DNA of 64,000 nucleotides from Dipylidium caninum (Eukaryota; Platyhelminthes; Cestoda; Cyclophyllidea; Dipylidiidae): positions 682,001 to 746,000 of the forward strand of contig QEYB01000556.1 of assembly GCA_017562135.1 (NCBI GenBank), in the 5' to 3' direction. Positions 24,997 to 37,132 of this stretch are shown here, piece by piece (the first letter of the stretch is position 1; each line of letters begins with the position of its first letter). Made by a program: the position numbers and the translations under genes. A model generated the notes under the pieces. The model had not been told where the DNA came from. It ran no database searches and saw nothing but the letters and a program-made list of their open reading frames with translations.

Positions 24997-27279
24997 GTGA
25001 GCTAAATTCTTTGAAGCGGGCAAAATAGTCACCTACAGGGCTCCAAGCCTGTTCTCCTTAGTGGTCTCCTTGACCCACAGTGGACATGAATAGTATTCTA
25101 CTGTCCCGTCTGGGCCAGAAAAGCCAGTGGTCTTGTGGCTAAAAGCTAAAGAGGCTCCACTTTCGTTATCTGTAATCAGGGCATCCGACTGAGTCCATGT
25201 TGAATTGTGCTTATTCGCTATGAGAAGAACTTCGCTAACTCCATTAGCTGGACAGTTAAGAGGTCACGTGTCGCTGAAAGTGGAGAACAGAATGCGGATG
25301 ACCCTTCTAGCGCTAGCCATGCAATGCACCGAGTAAATTAGCCTACAATGCCATTCGAGTGAAATTTTTCGCACCTCCTCCCCCTGATCGGAGACGTGCC
25401 AAACCTCGTTAAGAGTAACCAGAATGGGGTGAGAAGTAGGCGTCTGGTCTGAGTAACAGTAGGTTTTAGGGTCGCTTTTCAGATATCGAGTGGTGCATGT
25501 CCGGAGCACCAGTGAGACCATGCCATGTAAGCCGCCCCACTTCAACTGTTGGCCCCGCCTTTTCGGGAAAGTTGGCACCAAATAGCTCCTTATTCTGCTA
25601 TCTTCGGGTCATTTTCATTCAGCAGGAGATGATGTCGTGGGGTCTACTATCTGGAAAGCCACTTAAATTTTGCCGTAGCTCTCACCTGATCCTGCCTTCC
25701 CCCCTCGGTTCAGTGGATAAAAGTTGAAAGCCTAGGCGACATGCACATAGGAACGATGTTTGTGCTGAATGGGGACTGTATATACAAGTGAACGAACGGG
25801 GAAACCATAAAGTTTCTCTCTTGGATGCAAATTGACTGACTGTTGTTGTTTGTTTTAGCATGGTTTCCTCACCCCCGGGGACATGCGCGGAAATTCATGC
25901 CTACAACATTCTCTAAACGAGATTAAACCGCTGCCAACAAGGAGTCCAGTTAGGACCACAAAGAAATGTCAGCTTATGTATTAAGGACTGGTCGCTTCAC
26001 TAAGTGGAGCAAAGCATAATATCACCGGTATTTGCAGTATAGTTGTCGACTAACACTACGCTCTCCAACCAAATAATACGCGAGGACATAGGAAATACGC
26101 TCGGTAGACGGGAATCAGGCCTGTTAAGAGCGATGGAGGTGGAGTTGCTAATTTGTCTAGACCAAGACGATAAGTCAAAATCACCAGAGGGTGGCACCCG
26201 AGAAAGGCTACTTGGCAATACTTGCAGAGTGATTTATAGGTTGTGGCGCGATTTGTCGCCTTATACCATAAAATTGTCTCCACTCAACGCACAATAGTTG
26301 GTAAATCAGCAACTTCTCTAAAGTCTAATACAGCCACTTAAAATCATTGTTTTCATCTGTTTTCGGTGACCCTGTTTAACTTCATATAACACTGCATTCT
26401 CCTTATTAGCGGAACCGACTTCAACCCTTCACTCTCAAGATGAATGAATTAAAGCGTTGACACAAAGGGAAAGCACCCACCGAATTTCTCTACCATGTAT
26501 TAATTGTTTCTGTCACTCACCAGTCGTCGTAACTTGGGGCCAACTCCTTGACCCCAGGCTTCTAGCCAACGCGCAAATAGGATGCATCGGCTACAGCAGT
26601 AGCGCAATTAAATTGCACTCCACCATTCCAGCCTCCTGACCCCCTCTCGACCCTCGCGAAGACGAGTCCAGTTGCTTTGTACCCACACTTCGATTCAAAT
26701 CTTATTAATTATGTTCACACCTTTCTTCGTCGGCATCCCTACCTAAACCGAAAACAAGAACCTCATTGAGGGACCGTATGACTTCTTTTCACAAACACTG
26801 CCCTTCCCCAATCCTAATTTTGCTCACTGTTCCATGTCAATGGCTTGATGGGTCGGTCAAATACCGTAATCTGCACGTACGTTTCAATGTGGCTACAGAT
26901 GTAATATCGAGGAATAATGGGCTGCTCAGAGATAAAGTTATTATTGGCACAACGAAACCAGAGTGGTTCTCGTGAGGGGACCGATGTATGGGTTATATGG
27001 TGCTGATAAGCACGCAAGTGACTATTCGCAGCCCCCATTACTCACGAAATTCCAACACTTTTGCCATCACTATTATACAGAGACGGGCTCGATATTCGGC
27101 TGGCACCTCCACGGTCTGTGGTACAGCATCGCATCAGTGCCGAATGAAGACCTAAGGCCTCGTCTGATTCCCGTTGCACCATGGAACACGAACGTGTGGC
27201 GCATCAATAAAACCGGGGCATGCGCGGGAATGAAAATACCAAAGTTTTCTCATCATCACCCGGAGGATTGACAATCACG
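24997..27279. other. No gene recognised
   Basis: Several frames of about 100 codons occur on both strands, the largest on the - strand at 25264-25581. None shows a conserved motif or a convincing pair of splice sites. The right-hand end merges into the putative promoter of the anosmin gene. Confidence 0.4.
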
Positions 27280-27282
27280 TGG

Positions 27283-27370
27283 CCAATGGTTAGCGAGCTC
27301 GTTCCGCATTGGCAGGCTTTTAGTACGGCGATTGGTCACTTACGTGAGCGATTGTCGCGTTTTGGCCAAT
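27283..27370 (+). promoter_or_regulatory. Cluster of four CCAAT boxes upstream of the anosmin gene
   Basis: CCAAT at 27283-27287 and 27366-27370, and the inverse ATTGG at 27308-27312 and 27331-27335, lie within 88 bp. They are about 210-300 bp upstream of the first candidate ATG at 27580. CCAAT boxes are typical of animal promoters and bind NF-Y. No TATA box is evident between the cluster and the ATG. The promoter role is inferred from position. Confidence 0.45.
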
Positions 27371-27579
27371 GAAAAGCGAAATTTGGGTTTAGGTCCACGT
27401 GCATACCGTCTTTCGTCGACCACCAGGTGCGGTGCGCTTTTAGTTGGTGAGTCCCGGCTGCATGCGAAACGTGTTGAACAATGTCCAAGGCTTGACGGTG
27501 GAAAGAACAGTCGCCGAGCGCTATCAACAGCATATTCATTCTATTCCCCGACTGAGGATCTCGTCGCGGACATACAACA

Positions 27580-27713
27580 ATGGTTTCTCGTCAGGGAATG
27601 CTACTCCTCGCATTCGTGATTTTGGGATCGTTCAGTGTCAGCTCCGCGGACATCACGGATATGATCGGCGAAGCATATGTGCCGCACAGTGTCTAAGCAA
27701 TTTCACTATGTCT
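27580..27713 (+). CDS. ANOS1: First exon of the anosmin homologue: signal peptide and Cys-box start, in different frames
   Basis: The ATG at 27580 opens a classic signal peptide (MLLLAFVILGSFSVSSA), but its frame stops at TAA before the donor. One base back, a second frame reads DRRSICAAQCLSNFTMS and runs into a consensus donor TCT|GTGAGT at 27714 in phase 0, matching exon 2. This second piece resembles the start of the human Cys-box (a Cys, three residues, Cys, then Leu-Ser). So the exon contains both expected parts, but joined it would need one extra base between about 27640 and 27670. A missing base in the assembly, a recent mutation, or a signal peptide supplied from elsewhere could explain it. 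Confidence 0.55.
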
Positions 27714-30700
27714 GTGAGTGCCATTCCTCATCCCATCCGCATTATTGCTCACCCCCCATGCGTTGCCTCCAGTAAAAAGAAGCCACTCATCGACTCCTCC
27801 TGAAATTCATATAGTTTGTACGTTTAATGCAACCAGTGTCTGCCTTACATACATTCACATGGCCGATTTACATATTCACGTCCTACCTCCTTTCCGCATT
27901 TGGTCACGAATTTGCGGAGGAGCTGACGCCTCGCAACTTTGTCTCAAATGGTTACCTCCCTCCTTTCAGCGGCAAAATTGCCGATAAGTGGATTATACTT
28001 CCTCTTGTAATTCACGAGAATGTCTTCTGATCAAATGTATTAACAAGCGTAACGCATTTCGGTACTTTGTACGCTTCACTACGCGAGTATTCAAGACAGG
28101 ATTACTTGGCAGAAGAGGAGGGAAGACTAACGGCTGTTGCCCACTTCTTCTGGAATCACTTAGATCTCTCTTCCGTAGGGCCGATTCTGGAAGCGTGCGA
28201 CCCCGCATACTCACCGAATCCTCGGCGTCCCCTTGCGGTTGCACATTCGTCCAAGTGTGCGATGATTATTAAGAGGTGGAACAAGTTGAGTGGTGCCAGC
28301 CGCTGGCCAACTCTCCGTTAACCCCTACTGTTTGCGAATTGCGCATACGTCCAAAGTGTGTCGTAATTCGTTGGTTACATCATTGGCATCCGCTCCTTTT
28401 CTCTCTGATCAAAATCGGAGGGTTTTCTTGCGTAGGTGGGCTGATGAAGCGGTTTACGGTTGTGCAAAACATTGGTGTCCTACATTCCCAAAGGGATTGG
28501 GGCTTATATTTCCAAAATTTGCTACGTTTTTCTATATCTGCGGTACATGTAGGATTTATCCGTCGGCAGTTACGGGGAAAATTACAATGGCGAAGCGGTG
28601 CGATGTCCGCTACTCTACCATATATACATGTGGTTGTCATCCGGTGCGCCGTGATTTAAAATGCTTCATATTTCCAGGCATTCGACGCAGGTCTTTTTAG
28701 TCCTCTTCGTTTCGGAATACAAATTTTAGTAGTCATACAGAGACAGTCTGACCATCGTTAGGTTTTGAAGCCTTCACGTTCAGGAAGAACCCCCTCACAA
28801 CTATCCTATTCGCTTTTTTTATGAGCAAGAGTGAATTGTAATCTGCCTCATTCCCGTCTTCACCCGTCGGCTTAGTCTGCGCTCACCCGAGCAAATGAAC
28901 CTCCGCGAATTCACACGAGATCGCCTCAAGCAGCTCCGCCACCAATGTTTTATAGCCGTGGGGAAATCGGGCGGCGCGGTGTTGTGTTTTGGAGGCGCGC
29001 TTCTGCGCGTGCGCACGCGCGTGGGTGCGTCCGCGGCTCCGAAGACCCCCCACGACCCGTCCCGTCTCAGCGAGAGTGGACCGGCCGACAGCAAATGCCA
29101 CCGTCCATCGACAAATGTCATTCGACAGCAAGTCGCTGGGCGCGGGTGTAGATTAGCCCCCTCTTGGGCTCAGGCTGGGAGCAGGACGGACTAGTGGACG
29201 AATGAAAAGGGAGAAATGAATCACACTTGTCTACTTTCCCTATCCTTAACAAACTGTACACTTGAAATTGACAAACTCTTCCAGGCTGGGGGTGAGCTAC
29301 AAAGACTTCGAGCTTTCTGATAGCCGAAGAATGTGAGGCATCGGCATTTCCACTGCCGGGGTCCAAAGGGGGCTGATTAGGATTACCAATTCCTAGTGTG
29401 GATAAAAGCTTTTAATTTTAGTGGTGGGGATTTCATGAGTTTCTTCAGGCCTATTTGCGAGAAAAAAAATGCTGTAATTTTTAATCCAACTGCGTCAGTA
29501 ATGGGGGCCAAGCCGCCATTGAGGTGCCGATAAAGTCTCGAGCACACTTCTTGAAGCCGTCGCAGTGCACATTTTGAAAATTAATTACGTGCTGACCCAA
29601 CTATTGCGAAGCTGTGCGTCTTCTCACCGCCTCATTCCGCCGGTGGAGCGTCCTCTTGCGGGCTCAGGTAGACCTCATTTCTCGGTTCTTTGCACAGTGA
29701 GAAAATAAAGTACATCAACTGAGTGTGTGCCTCGACCAAACAAATCGCTGGTGCAGCCCTAGCAACTGTTTCCCAGAAGAAGGGTTGAGTCCGTCTGCCG
29801 GACATTCTGAACACTCGCAGCCTCGCCACCTTGCGTCTCAAGGCAGACCGGCAAATATCCACAGAATTTAGACTGCGCAAGCGGGCTTTCGACAGACTCC
29901 TCCCCTCGATCTGCTGTTTAACATGCCCTTTGTGTCACGTCCAACTCCACCAATTGCGTTCTTCTGAAAAGGTGGCTTGTCAAACGCATTTCTGTCTGAC
30001 TGAATGGTTTTGTGCTGTCTAGGTGTTATTTTTCTTCCTACCACAGTAATGGAGCTGGAAGCGCGCGTCAATGCCTGTCAAATGTCGTATGAGTGTCAGA
30101 TTCCTAAGGCACATTGACAGCTCTCACTAGAATGACATGGCAACTACACTTATTTTCCCCAAAATGTCACCTCCTCATCCGGTTGTCCGCCAGACTAGCG
30201 CGTTTCCTGAGCGTCGAGGTCCACGCCGGCGAGGGAGAAGAACTGAGAAGCGTTATTCGGTGAAATAGTTTATTCTGCGATCAAGACAACAACCTCCCGG
30301 CCCACTGTTAGCCCTTATGTCTCTTCTGATGCATCAGCGGCTTGCCTCGTCGTGGGCGGATTAGCGCTCGAGTCCTCTGGACGACGGTTGGATGCTGGTG
30401 ACGGCGATTCAAAAGACGTAGGGAGCTTTCGAGTGAATGCCCACTTTGGAAGCCCAACGTGTTCCCATTTGTTCTTAAGTCGCACCTCGGTGACACACGT
30501 GCCTGCTCCGGTTTGGAGGTCAAACGGAAGCAACACAGCAGCGCAAAAGATTCAGACTCACAACAACCGCCAGTAACTAAGGGTCAATTCAATTTAGTTT
30601 AATTTAATTCAGGTTTGTCAACATGGACGCTCAATTTGGCGATCTATTACTTTCTCCCACTTCTCGTGGTCGGTTGCATTTGCAGGCTATCAGGGCCCCC

Positions 30701-33700
30701 CGTAGCACTGGAATTAAGACCTCGTTGCCTCCTGAGCGGCTGTTCCTCCTAACTGCCCCTCGAGACTGCATATTTTTAGGCAGGTCAGCCACGAGGCCTG
30801 CGCTCCGCGGGGCGTTCGTCGCACAAGCAGAGTTGCGTCGGGCCCTCACAGCGGTGCGAGACAAAACCCCACGTGGAGGAACTAAGGCGTCTGATTGGAA
30901 GAGCAGAATAACCCTCCAGTTTGGGTGATGGATTATGAAAACCACGAACGGTGTTACCGAAAACCTCTTCATTTTTCAGCTGGATGAACCCGAACGGAGC
31001 TTCCTTTCTCAACGACCCGACCTTACCGAGGATCATTGCTTGAGCAAACGCTCCAACTGCAGTCTCGTAAGTCCTCATGGCGCCGGAGTTTTCCTTGTAT
31101 ATGTCTGTATGCTCGTGCGATTAAGATTGTTGGGCAAGAATGAGAGTGTCGTACTAGGTTTTCACGTTCCCCTTGGTGATGTGGTGGTATTTTCTTTGCT
31201 TGAGATGAAATTGAGGTTACAAAAATAGGGGCTGCAAACCAGGTCTCGTGGTTCATTTGTCACATCGAGGAGTTAAGGGGCCTCGCGTGGTCTCCTTCCT
31301 CCCTCCTGCCAGACGATTCAATCTCTAAGCCCTGTGCTCTGTCGTGGTGACGTGTCGCCATTTGCCCACTTCTCGACTTCCCTTGGAATAACCACTCTTC
31401 CCTCCGCTTCAGTGCCTTGAAGTGTGCCGTTGGTCCATACAAAATACCTCGTCCTGCGAACAATCGTGTCATCACCTTGATGTGAGTGATTTGCCATTTA
31501 CCGGTCTTTCTTATTCTTGTCTCATGAGCAAGTACCATCGACCACATTAACCTCCAGTTAATGTTGCTATTTCAAGAACCATGTGCTCTCGCCTGACATA
31601 ATTGGAAGTCACCGCTTCAATGGCAATCCTTCATTTGACGAAATAATTGCGAAACCTGACGTCTACATTTCAAAAATTGATTTTGCATCTGACGTTGGGG
31701 TCATAGAATGCGTGGATTGTGGGAAAAGACGTCGGCTGTGTTCAACACCGAGGTGTCCTTTTGTGGTCTGCCACTCAACTACTAGAATAGCCACCACAGG
31801 GGCTGCCCTAGCTTGTTGCCTACTTTGAAGTAGGCCTCTCAGTGAAGGACAAGTGCGTAACATTTGGCTTATGGCAGTAGACCTTTCGGAATAAGTAAAT
31901 ATCTCTCTCCCGCAAGTTCCAAAATTTGATTTGCTGACTTTTGTAACTGGTTGTGCAGTGAGAATGCTGTGGATGGCCAATATCTGGTGGCTGTCGCCTA
32001 AAATAGGTGCTTTTGCGTTACAGAAGAGAGCGTTTCAGACGGCGCCCCACAGTCCCATTGGGGTAAACCACACAACGTGCCTCGACGCCTGTACATTTGC
32101 CTACAACAACCGGCGTGAGCGGGAGGCTTTGGTGAACGGGTTGCGGCCCGCCTCGTGCCCTCTGCCCTCCAGTTGGCCCGACGGCTCCACCTGTCAGCCT
32201 CACCAGAGGTGCACCACCGACACGGACTGCGGGCATAGCGTTTTCGCCAAGTGTTGTCGCATCGACGCCTGCCATGCAGAGCACCACGCGTTGCCACCGT
32301 CCGCCTCTCTGCTCTACCGCTTGGCGCGCGGTGGTGGGTCTCCCCGTCCTCAGGGCTCCCTCCCCTCCACTGGGTTTTGCATGCGCATTGGCAACGACAC
32401 GGCCTTCGCCTACAGAGGTCAGCAATACCCACTACCTGGCTGTAGCTGCTATCTTCTTGCATGCCGGTTAGCCTCTCTGCGTTCACACTCGAGCCGGCGG
32501 CGGCTCAACGCACACCGATAGAGTTAAGTCAGTCAGTGCGCTGGTTTATCTACTTCTCACAGCACATTCGGTGAGCCCTTTCCCCTTACCGCACGTGCAT
32601 CGCATCTCCAACACGAAAGTCGACGCTGATATTCCGTTATAACCTTCCCAAAAATAAGTCGAGTGATGAGAATACTCACCGTGGGCATTCGGTCGAAGTG
32701 TCCAGAGCCATCCACGTCCCCGGAGCTCGAGTTCTAAGTCCGACATGACGCGATGCCAAGGGGCGTCAAAATGCCTTGCTTTCAGGTGAAGGAATCACAG
32801 GATTTTATTACCCTCTACCTTGTGAATCACGAGAAAAAGTGGCATAATTGCATGAGGGAGTGCGAATGAGATTAACCTATTGGCGGTGTTTTGATGCGAT
32901 CACAGCTACGGAATCTTCATTTACGGTGGAGTGATATCGTTCATTATTACACTACGACTGGAAAGTGGCGCCAACAGAATCTGTACAATGTGCATTAACA
33001 TAAATTTTCCCCAATTTGGCTAAGAGCCGAGGTTTGTCCCCCTTTAGGTGTGCCCCCCGTACCCGGTCAGCCATCAATGCGTCAGACGGTCCCCAGCTCG
33101 GGAGAGCAGGAAATCTACACACTTGAATTAGATTGGCCTGATTACTACAACACTATCACATCGGCGGACTCACCAGAATGGACCTACCCAGCTGTCTTTC
33201 TTGTTCAAGTTCGACTCTTCCGCGACTTGGGCAATTCTTTATTTGGGGATCAGGGAGAATTTGGGGATGAAATGCTTCAGGAAGAACTATTCAGCGAATG
33301 GCGAAGCCTCGTTTGGGTAAGAGCCTCCGTGGGATTTTTCAGTCTCAAACGCCACTTTGGTTTTAAGACTTTCTCCTTTTGAAAGGATAAACCTACCAAT
33401 GGACTCCAGATGTCAAAAAAAGTCTCCTTCCACGTGGTCACCCAACATTTCTGTAAACAGGGGAAACGATTATAGCTCCATATCCATCTTGTTCTCTTAA
33501 GATTCCCTCCTATTCACAAATTACTGTTCACTCTTTCGCACTGAGTGCGATGCATGGTCAATTCCAGCGGACAGGCGGCACTCTCGGCTTTCCCTTCCTT
33601 TTGCGCAAAACAGTAACTGACGCGACGCGTTCACTTGCCAACTCGATTTGTTGACTGAGCGCCCTCGTGCCACACGGACGGGGCAGGCCGCGTCGCGAAT

Positions 33701-36700
33701 TAAATTAAGAAATCCTGGCCTCGGAATCCAACGGTTTTTATGGCCTTCGTCAATATTTGCGGTGGCGGTGACACAGACCCATAAATCAAGTGGTGTCAGC
33801 CTCACGCGCGCATGTTTATGCGCTCCCGGGCGGACATTTACGTGGCCGGTTCTCGCAAGAGTGGAGTGTCAGCCACAGTCCATGAGAAATTCACTTAGGG
33901 AACACTCACCCGTCCACTTCTCCTCTCTTCACCTTCCCCGGCTTGCCCATCAGTCCGTTTACTGTGTCTGCGGTCATTTATCTCCCATTTGCTCACCACC
34001 CCGAAATGACTGACATGAATGCCTGCACTTAGCGTTGTGGTCTACCAACTTCGACATGGTCGGACTCGAGCAAGGTGCCAATGACTTTTCTCACCATTTA
34101 AAGACGACACAAGTTGGCGCTGTGCTTTCGGATCTCAATCCCGAGATGTGGTACCAGTTCCGGCTGAAGGCTGCCTCCGGGGCAGGTTTCGGCGGCAACG
34201 GTCGCCCCAGTCGTCCCATCAAGGTGATGACGTTGCCGGGGTCTCCCCGTAATCTCACGGAGAGCAGTGCACGTATCTTTTCAAATAAAGTCGAGGTAAA
34301 AATTCATTGGGAACCGCCCGTTTATGGAAATACCTCAATCAAATTCTATAGGGTGAGTTTCCACACTTTCATGCCATTGACATTAGACATCCTCTTTCTT
34401 GATTGAAATTGTTTTATGAGGCTGCCTGCGTTGTTTTAAGCCCTACCTTAAATGCTCCTTAAACTATTCGTCGGCTCTTGTTCATTCTTCCCTGTGGAAC
34501 AGGTTAGCTGGAGGAATAATGCCTCCCTTAATCAGGAGGATAACTCGTTAGGGGAGTACGAGACGAAGGTGCCCAGGACCGTCCTCACCTACACCTTGCA
34601 GGATCTGCATCCGGCCACGGTCTATAAGGTGCAGGTGACTGCGGTGACCATCGTCGACGGCAAGGAGTGGTCTAGTCGTCCGGCCACGCTCTCAATCACA
34701 ACCCTACCGACACCCTCTACGGAATATCTCCAGGGCCGTAAGTTTCCCATTTTTACCTCTTTGTATTCTTGCCAAGAACTTTCCTGGTATGATGTCAAAA
34801 CTCCCCGGCCCCTCTCAGATTGATTGATTGATACACTTCGAAGCTGGACATTTACGGCGTCTGTTCTAGTGTATCCCGTTGCTTCCGATTACGGTTTCAG
34901 TTGTGAATTATTACTACAACACGGAAGGACGAAGTTGCAAATGCGGCGGTTCACCCGAAAACCACAATTTCATCAAAACTGTCTTCTTTGAAGATGGAAT
35001 CCTCAAAGTCCGCCTTGTTATACCACACAACTTCTGTAAGTACAGATTTGCGCCTCATTTTGCTGCACCTGATTTGTGAATTGTAAAGCTTGGTCAGTTC
35101 TTCATCCAGATAAACACCCCCTCTCCTTCCCGTAATGCTCATTGTCTACACTGGAGCTCATACAAGCGAATCCATAAGGGGTGGAGGTAACGAAAGTGCC
35201 ATGGGCGACATCACATTTTGTTATTTCCACTGAAACGGCCTCTTCTTTTATTCGTGCTTAGTGATCCGCTACTTTGGTCCCGCCGTCAAAGATACGTCGA
35301 TCTTTCATCTTCTCTGGTATCCACAAGTCTGCATCGAAACGCAGAATCCACACCTCGGGGTCTCCAACGCCCCTGCTTCGATAAATGTCTATGTGAGCCG
35401 CTGGTCTCCTCATGATTCACAGCCTCTGTCTCTCTTGTGCTCTCTAAACCGGCAATGTATTTTGTCTGCACAGACGGCGGCCCTTGCTGGCATGGATCTG
35501 GACAATCTGAAATTCCAATGCCACTACAAATTGCAAGTACGCATTTCCGAGGATCCCCCGCAAACGACATCGAGAAAATCCCTAGACTTGTGCTTTTGTA
35601 CCCCGTCGTGCACGCAAGTCCCCGTTAAATCTGGCTCTGGACCGAGGAACTGTTCTTTAACAGGTACACCGAGTAAAAAATTTTATGTCAAACGGCAAAC
35701 ACGTAATGAGCACAGCATGTAGTGACTATTGGATAGGAACGAGGGACGCACCTTGAAAATTCACTTTCCGGAAGTAACAAACGATGATTTATTGCTGAAC
35801 CTCGTGATGCAACTGGCAACCTGATTAATTTTAGACGTGCTCATTCCTCAACGACCCTTTGACGTCAGCTACCGCTTGTTCCCCACGAAGACTAAGCAGT
35901 GGCATCCCGCCACTTCGGGAGAAGTGGCTCTCACCTCTCAATCGGAGGCAGAACCGGTGTTTCCTGTGCGAAGCGCCTTCAAGAAGGGTCTCAATCAGCA
36001 CCCAGGTTTTGACGCCATCATTTTCTGGAAGCCACATCCTGAGACTGTGGTGACCACAGACGGTACCGCGCATTACACAAACTATGCCGACTCTGCAGTG
36101 CAACCTTTCCCCGCTGCAGCGCCTCAGCCGCGCGGCTACCGGGTTACCTGGGGACCCCGCCTCATCGAGCCCATTGAGCCGGTCATGTATAGCAACGGCA
36201 TCGCGCCACAACTGGACCTTGAAAGAACCGAATCCAAGGTTGTAGACTCGGTAGGTTATTGAGCCAAGAAGACTTCCTACCCTTCAGGGGAACCATCAGA
36301 GAAGCTTTAACATTCCTTTGATTGCAACAATGATCTGTCAGTCCCCTCCGCTTCCTCAGGTGTCGCTGACCCCTCCCCCGCACCCCCACCCCCCGATTAT
36401 ATGTCTTTATGCTGGGAAAGAGCATAGATGAGCCAATCTATCTTGGTGTCCATTGGTTGTCCTCGTTTAGAAAGTGCACAATGTGATATTGCGAAATTTG
36501 GAACCAAACACTCTGTACATAGTCCAAGTACAAACAATCGGGAGTCATGGTGACAGCCCTGTGAACGCGGTCTTCTTCACCACCCCAAGTAAGTATCAAA
36601 AGGTTTTTGAATCTCTGAATGGTTGATCTCCTGTTTAAGCCGGTTTTCTTTCGCACTATCCTTTCTCCATCGTCACATCACGCGTAACCTCGCGCCACGT

Positions 36701-37132
36701 ATGACGTTAAAGACGCAACGTGTTTGCGTCTAGTGACTACTGAAACAAGTCATCCCTTTACTTGACTGCCAATCAGGTAGGACTCCCCAAAGCGCCGATC
36801 ATGCGTTTCTATGGAGCTCCCACACAGAATATGCACTGCAGCTCTCCCGCCATTTCCCTCAGGTCTTCTTCGCACCTCGAAGGCGTTGTCTCATGAAGCG
36901 TGGCGCACACCCCGCTAGCCCGGTTCTCCTCATCAGAGCGGCCTGGCTGACTGGTTTGCCACGCCTCTATTCCCAAAGTTGGGAGTGCTCCGCCCTGACA
37001 GTGGAGGGCCTTTCACCCCACACAGAGCTGCTCCTGATTGAAGCGGCCATCGGAGACGTGGGCGCTTATCCGGGGCGGCTCGCGCGCGCAAGATTCTCCC
37101 ACCGGCGGCCAGTGGGCGCTCCCCGCGGCTGA
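27580..37132 (+). CDS. ANOS1: Anosmin-1 homologue (Kallmann syndrome protein 1)
   Basis: Secreted matrix glycoprotein that, in other animals, binds heparan sulfate and guides axons and cell migration. Exons: 27580-27713, 32024-32417, 33048-33316, 34071-34352, 34503-34737, 34901-35035, 35262-35392, 35474-35663, 35835-36250, 36471-36588, 36777-37132. From exon 2 on, phases agree and the total is 2526 nt (841 residues). Exon 1 has a signal peptide and Cys-box start (ICAAQCLS). Exon 2 has the WAP domain (CPLP, KCC), with about 33 residues inserted before the last Cys. Exons 3-10 carry four fibronectin III domains; EMWYQFRL, FHLLWYPQVC, FQCHYKL and GYRVTWGPR align in order with human anosmin-1. 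Oddities: exon 1 is one base out of frame; the exon 4 acceptor (34071) was chosen by phase over a better-looking site at 34033; the middle Cys-box was not found; exon 11 adds about 118 residues beyond the fourth domain. Confidence 0.88.
27714..32023 (+). other. Large first intron of the anosmin gene (4.3 kb)
   Basis: It lies between the GTGAGT donor of exon 1 and the acceptor tgcgttacag before the WAP exon. I searched it by eye for the missing middle of the Cys-box and found no convincing exon. A Cys-rich stretch around 31695-31770 does not match the family spacing. Local GC-rich segments near 28.9-29.1 kb give open frames on both strands without recognisable content. Confidence 0.5.

Noticed and set aside
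25264..25581. 105-codon - strand open frame
   Set aside because: Protein-like in places, but frames of this length are common in the window; no motif or splice support.
31583..31828. Cys-rich + frame as the missing middle of the anosmin Cys-box
   Set aside because: The spacing (ECVDCGKRRRLC) does not follow the family pattern, and no phase-compatible splice pair was found.
34033..34070. Earlier anosmin exon 4 start at the acceptor cacttag
   Set aside because: It would enter in phase 1, whereas exon 3 leaves in phase 0. The start at 34071 keeps the frame and gives the expected domain length.
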